Below, one piece after another: positions 30,201 through 36,200 of a DNA stretch of 64,000 nt (positions are counted from its first letter, which is position 1; each line of letters starts with the position of its first letter). Under the pieces are notes generated by a model. It made no database searches and was not told the origin of the DNA. It saw only the letters and a program-made list of their open reading frames with translations. The stretch lies in assembly GCF_032854445.1 (NCBI RefSeq), contig NC_088297.1:24255127-24319126 (forward strand), in the 5' to 3' direction. The DNA comes from Liolophura sinensis. Its lineage: Eukaryota; Mollusca; Polyplacophora; Chitonida; Chitonidae. The position numbers and the translations under genes are program-made.

Positions 30201-33200
30201 TTTTGATGAATTCAAATGTTGTATATAACTGGTAAAGTACAACCTTTTGACATTTTATCTTCAGTCTGTATCACTTTCCATAACAAAGTTAAAGAAGTAG
30301 AAAGAATAAATAAGCCTGATTTATTTATATTTTTTAGTTTCTTATAGTGAATGAAATGCACTTTAGTGGCAAAAATTTCCTGTGGGGTTTAAAGATCATT
30401 TTGATAATACTGGAAACTAAAATTAAGAATTTATATTTCCCGTCTGGGTAAAAGTGCAATGAGGATTACTACTGCGATGTCTACTGATACAAAACAATAA
30501 GCTATTATAACTTACATGTGTCAAGGTATATGAGACATCAAAAAGACATTTGTGGTGTTTTTCACGCCTAAATTATTTCAAAATATCCATTTTACACACA
30601 ATCTTCGGCCTCACTTTATTTATTCAAATGTTCTTTTGGATTTAAGCCTATAATTAACGGGTGTCCAGCACTGACATGCGCACTCCGCACATCAACTAAG
30701 ACAGCACAGTACTTATTTTGCGCCGTGTGTCACACACAGTATATCACGAGATCTTAATTGGCCCGGCTCAAAATAAGGAAATTTCCTTTTTCCACTATAT
30801 TTTACTTTTTGACAGATATGCTTTGACTTTAAAAGGTGAAACTACTTTAAACTTGAGGAAGAATCGATGTATGGCATTTTCGGAGCAGTTTGACAGCAAA
30901 TCAAGTAGGCACCAACGCGACATACAGAAGTTACAGATGACATTGCTGTTCTTCTTTGGCCAGCAAGACTACGCCTGTCTCTGCTGTAACAACTCTGGTC
31001 GAGAAACACTATGCCTCTCTCTATCCTTACAACTCCTACCAAGAAAAATTACACCTTTCTGCTGTTATAACCCTGGCTGAGAAAAAATATACCTCTCTCT
31101 GTTTTCCCAACTTTGGCTGAGTAAGATTACATGCCTCCTTCTGTAGGAAGTCTGACAGATTAAAACTACACCCTTGACTACAGTGACGCTGTTGTTGCTA
31201 GTCTGGCTTAGTACGACTGCGCCTTTTCTGAAATGTTTGGTTATTAGTCAAACAAAGCTATGCAGCCCTTGTTTCGACTCATTAAGACCATTCCTCTCTC
31301 TGCGGCGACGCTGTCATGGCGCATCTCATGGAAATCTCAAGGTGGCAAGTACAAGCCAGTACTAAATACTGTTACCTGTAGGTGTCTAACAGGTTCTCCC
31401 TTCCCACCCAGGAGCACAGCCTCCTCCCAAACAGGTTTCAAACCCACAAGAGTAGGTTATATTACAGTGACAGTCTTCTCCACATTTGGTGCTAACTCGT
31501 CATATGACAGAATAAATACTGTTACCTGTATGTGTCTGACAAGTTCTCCCTTCCCACCCAGGAACACAGTCTCCTCCCAAACAGATATCAAAGCCACAAG
31601 AGAAGGTCCTATTACAATGGCAATCTTCTCCACATTTTGTAGGACTCGATTCTTCACACTCTGAAATATAAAGAGACGAAACTGTAAGTGTGCTAATGGG
31701 TCACAGGAAAACATACCATAAACCTATACTATACACACAGTATAAATGGTAATGGGTCATATATAGGAAACGATGCTACAACACACAGCATAAAATAATA
31801 ATCAAGATTCTGTTGTTATTTCTCTCTCTATTTATTTTTCTAAATGTTCATCACCAAGAGAAGTCATCAATTATCTAATAAATAACCTCTGCCAAAGCCC
31901 AGATGAAACCACGGTAATTATGTTTTTATGTTGCATACTTCCTGACACAATTTAGAGGAAAATACGAGGTATCATTGATTGCCCATGTCTGACAAATACC
32001 TCATACAAGCCTTAATATAACCAAGGGGCGTCACTAATTATCTTAAATCCCCCGACTTAAAAATAAGATAAATATAATTCCAAATATTTAATTCAGGATA
32101 TTGTAACCTGTATTTGGGACTTTAGGTCCATCAACATGAATAAACGTGAAGATTTATAGGTGGGGCAAAACGGTGTGAAAGTGTCGTATCTGTATGTTAT
32201 TAGAACTGTACTAGGCCCATTGTTTGATGATTCGTGTCTGTTTTTTTAATCATATCACTTAATAGACACTAATGAGAATATATTGCATGTACTGCAACTA
32301 ATACTGGTTAGATTTAGTCAGTTTCATGGTCTTTTTTTATTTTTAATCGGTCAGTATAGTGGTCTGTACTTCGGTGACTTTAGACCCATCACCAGGAATA
32401 AACATGCCGGTTTATGGGTGGGGCAAAACAGAGCGTAAGGAGTAAACCACTGACCTTCGCCAGGTACAGTGTACCTGCTAAGAACTATTGATATAACATC
32501 GCGGTGGAAATGGCGAGAGTTGCATTCGATCACACGACTTGATTGGTCAAGGGTAGCGAGTCCGCGCATACATGAGGGCTAATGATTCGCGCTTGTATCC
32601 TTGTAGCTCTGTACAAGCAAAGTGGTTCTGGTAACACTGGAATATCACTGGAATAAGACTATATATTAAATATTGTAGAGTATGAACATAAATGTTTTCG
32701 ATATCAGAAAATTCTGAGTGGTGAACATAATGGCTCTATCCTCTAAACTGAATCTATAACCTCTATTCACATACATGTGTCTATACTGAAACGCATTTAA
32801 AACGCACCAGACGTAAAGAGAAATGCAGCTAAACCAATTCTTATTTAGGTGAGTGAGTGAGTCGTACTTAACAATTTTTCAGTCATATGAGGACGAAGGA
32901 ATCCTTAGAGTGCATGTAATGGGCCTCCTTGTTGCTGGACGGATTTCCACCGCTCTTTTATCCAGTGCTGCTTCACTGAAGGCAAGTAAGGCGCCCCGCC
33001 CGAAACATTATACTGATACGGGTCAACCAGTCGTTGCACTATCCCCTTCTATCCCCTGAATTCCAAGTAAGGAAGTTACAACTTCCTCTTTTAAGGTCTT
33101 ATGTGTGACTCGATCAAGGATTGATCCTGGATCTACCGCTCCCGAAGCGGAGCAACTGTGCCATCGGTGCCGGTAATTCTTATTTGGTGTTGACTGTGTA

Positions 33201-36200
33201 TTACATTAACACTCAGATAAGTCAGTTACGCGTTAGTAATGACATTAATTTCATTGGAAAGTACACAAATTAAGTGTAGATGAAATGAAACACACAAGAG
33301 GTCCAAAGACAAAATCAGCACCGGGTATGAACAATATTAGTCTCCGAATAACAGCTTGTGGCATTCTACTCCACTCACGTTGTAGGACAAGTGCAAGACC
33401 GCTAACGTTGGTCATTTGTGGTCCACATGCAATGCGCCATCACAGGTAATCCCTCAAAGTGCTCGATGAGAGGTAGATCGGAAGGTAAGGCAGGCTATGG
33501 CATAACAGGTGCATTATCCTTTTGTCAACAAGTCCATAGAAACACGTTCTTTGGCTTTGTCCTGTTGAAAAAGGTATGCAGCTCTTGGTGCTGACGGGAA
33601 CACGGGACAACGCAACACCTTAAAATGGCGTTCCTGTAGTAAACTGCATTAACACGACCTGTGTACATAGATCTGTGTTTTGTGATGAAAAGTGATACCG
33701 CCGCCTCATCGATCAGTCTGCACAACACAATCATCAAGATGACCACCGCGTATACGTCCATTAGCTTTCCTGAGGTGAAATTTGTCAGAAAAGAGAAAGC
33801 CATACCAGCGTCGAAGTAAGCATTGTCTCCCGTTCCTCAGGTGTCAATCGAGACACTGCGTCTTCACTGCTATTCCGCTGTTACAGGGATTGTGCAGAGA
33901 GCCATTGAATGCGTTCCCTTTTAATCCCATTTCTGCACCCAAAATTAGTAACTGTTTTAATTTTTTGTGTTTTTCAGATGTGTTTTTTCTGTCCTGTACC
34001 CCGTTGCGTTTGGTGAGGACCCATGCAAAGGCTATCAGACCTGACATCACCTTTGGAGCTTCCTTACTCCCAACTATGCACATTTCCGTTGTTATTCTAA
34101 GATTATCATCATATTTTAATGCATTCATGTTGGTGCGTTTTTAAAGCGGTTCAGCATATATATTAGAGGCGACCCACTTCCTTATTTTAGTCAAAAACTT
34201 AGGGGGGCCTCCGTGGCTCAGTTGGTTAGCGCGATAGAGCGGTGTAATGACCCAGGAGCTTCTCACCAATGCGGTTGCTATGAGTTCATTACTGTGCAAC
34301 CATTTCTTCTATGGCCATGAAACTTTTGTTATCGCTGCCAGCAAAATGTTTACCTCGGATATGTCAATGAGTTGTGCTCAGATCTGAAATTTGCTTTTTC
34401 TCATCACACCTCTTTATCTACAAACTGATATATTAAATTAATATAACTTTCTTTTCAAAGAAGGGGTCACCAACCAGCTTCATGCCAAATCTCCTGAGGT
34501 AAAGCCCACGGAAGCATGTACAAGACTTCCCCACTTACCCGGAACTATCTCCCTCACAGAAAATGCCACATGACCAATGTAAACACCGGTTAGAGAATGT
34601 CAGCAAAAACGGCGACAGGTAAGTCATCAGTAAATAAAGGCAGGTGTACATGTATGAACAGGTGGGTGTACAGTGTAACTATACAGGCGTATGCTTTGGG
34701 AGAGTACTCTGATTCGTCAGAAGATATCAATGTGTTTTGAAAGTGTGCCGTCCTGTAAGTGTTAACATGAATATCTACACTTACCTGTCTGACAGTCACT
34801 GCTTGTCCATCCGTCCTGACAGCCTCCCTCACAAAACCCTCCTCCACACCTCGTCCTGTCCACACAGTGACACTCATCTCCACATTTAGTGAGTGATGTC
34901 TGGTTACAGACTAAAACATAAATGAATCCACAAATTAAGTGACATTTTTTGGTGAGAAGTGTTAATACCTGCAAACTGTATGTAAATATATTTAAACTTC
35001 ATAACCAGGTGAAAATGTACTCAAAGTCAATCGCACGTAAAAGGCTCAGTCCTATAAATTGTCCGGGGCTGATGAGGCTGTATTGGCCCTATTACAGCAT
35101 AGTGCCCAGTACAAACATATATACATGTAAGGACTATTAAAGTTACCGGTACCTCAAATGGACCTCGATCAATATGATCAAGGTACAACAAAAAACCGCC
35201 TTAGACAGTATCAGGAAAGGGATTAAACCTCAAGCGTAAAAAGTGCCTGGTCTGCTTTTTAAGTGTAGTAAAATATTAACGTTATAATACACTCGACCGT
35301 AAGTACGCAACACAGCTCTACTGGAGGCTTTTTTTCCGACGATACTCTGAGCGTTTAGTTGATTTTCCTCATTCCAGGAGCTCATCTTAAGTGCTGAAAA
35401 GTGCGTAAAATAAATCCTGTTATTTATAAAGCCAGTGTGCTGGCCACTGGGTCGGTATAACAGTCGTGAAGGAACAGAGAAACGCCAAACACTGGTTTGT
35501 TTGTACAGAAAGTATCATCGGATTAATTGTTTTGTGGTTTCCACACTAAAATATAAGGAGAAAGCTAAACTCCTATCAATGAATCATGACAGTGGTTCTT
35601 GGTCTGGTGGCGACGACTGGCGCCGAAGTAATATAAACTGGAATAAATAGGCCTATAGACCAGGTGAACTGGGATGTGAGAGAACATGTGTGAGCGTATG
35701 AAGTTAGTTTTTTTATGTCATGGCAACAGGTTCTACCAGAAAATTTCGGTTCCAGGAAACAAAGCCCATTGCTCATTTTTGTCCCAGTAGGTGTATACCA
35801 TGGTATATTCTAGGTGCCGTGCAGTGGACCATTGATTAGGCTAAGCATGCTCTACGCGCTTTTGCCGGCTTGTCGAGCGAGAGGTCAAAACAGCTAAGGC
35901 TTAGACGTTCATTGGACTCGACAGTGCAATATACATGTACAGTATGATATAGGAATAGACTGCGAGCAAAGGATTATATCCATATTTAGGCCTTGTACGT
36001 TTGTTACGGGGCAAACATAGATTATACAACGATTATACAGGCGCTAAAACAGACATTCGTACCCCAAACATCAACAAAAATGGATATTCTAGGTCAATAA
36101 TCGCAAGGGCATTTCCCAAAACAACGTTCAAGACAGTCCACCAGAGAACTCAGAAAATATGTCAAGTACGAAATTAGGACGGATTCTGAGTTCATAATGT

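Noticed and set aside
31030-31170. Another decayed EGF exon
   Set aside because: I looked for the Cys pattern on the minus strand and did not find it; the stretch is better explained as a degenerate 40-base repeat.
31457-31714. 85-codon minus frame across exon 3 and its duplicate
   Set aside because: Reads the EGF sequence out of frame; the phase-1 frame gives the Cys pattern.
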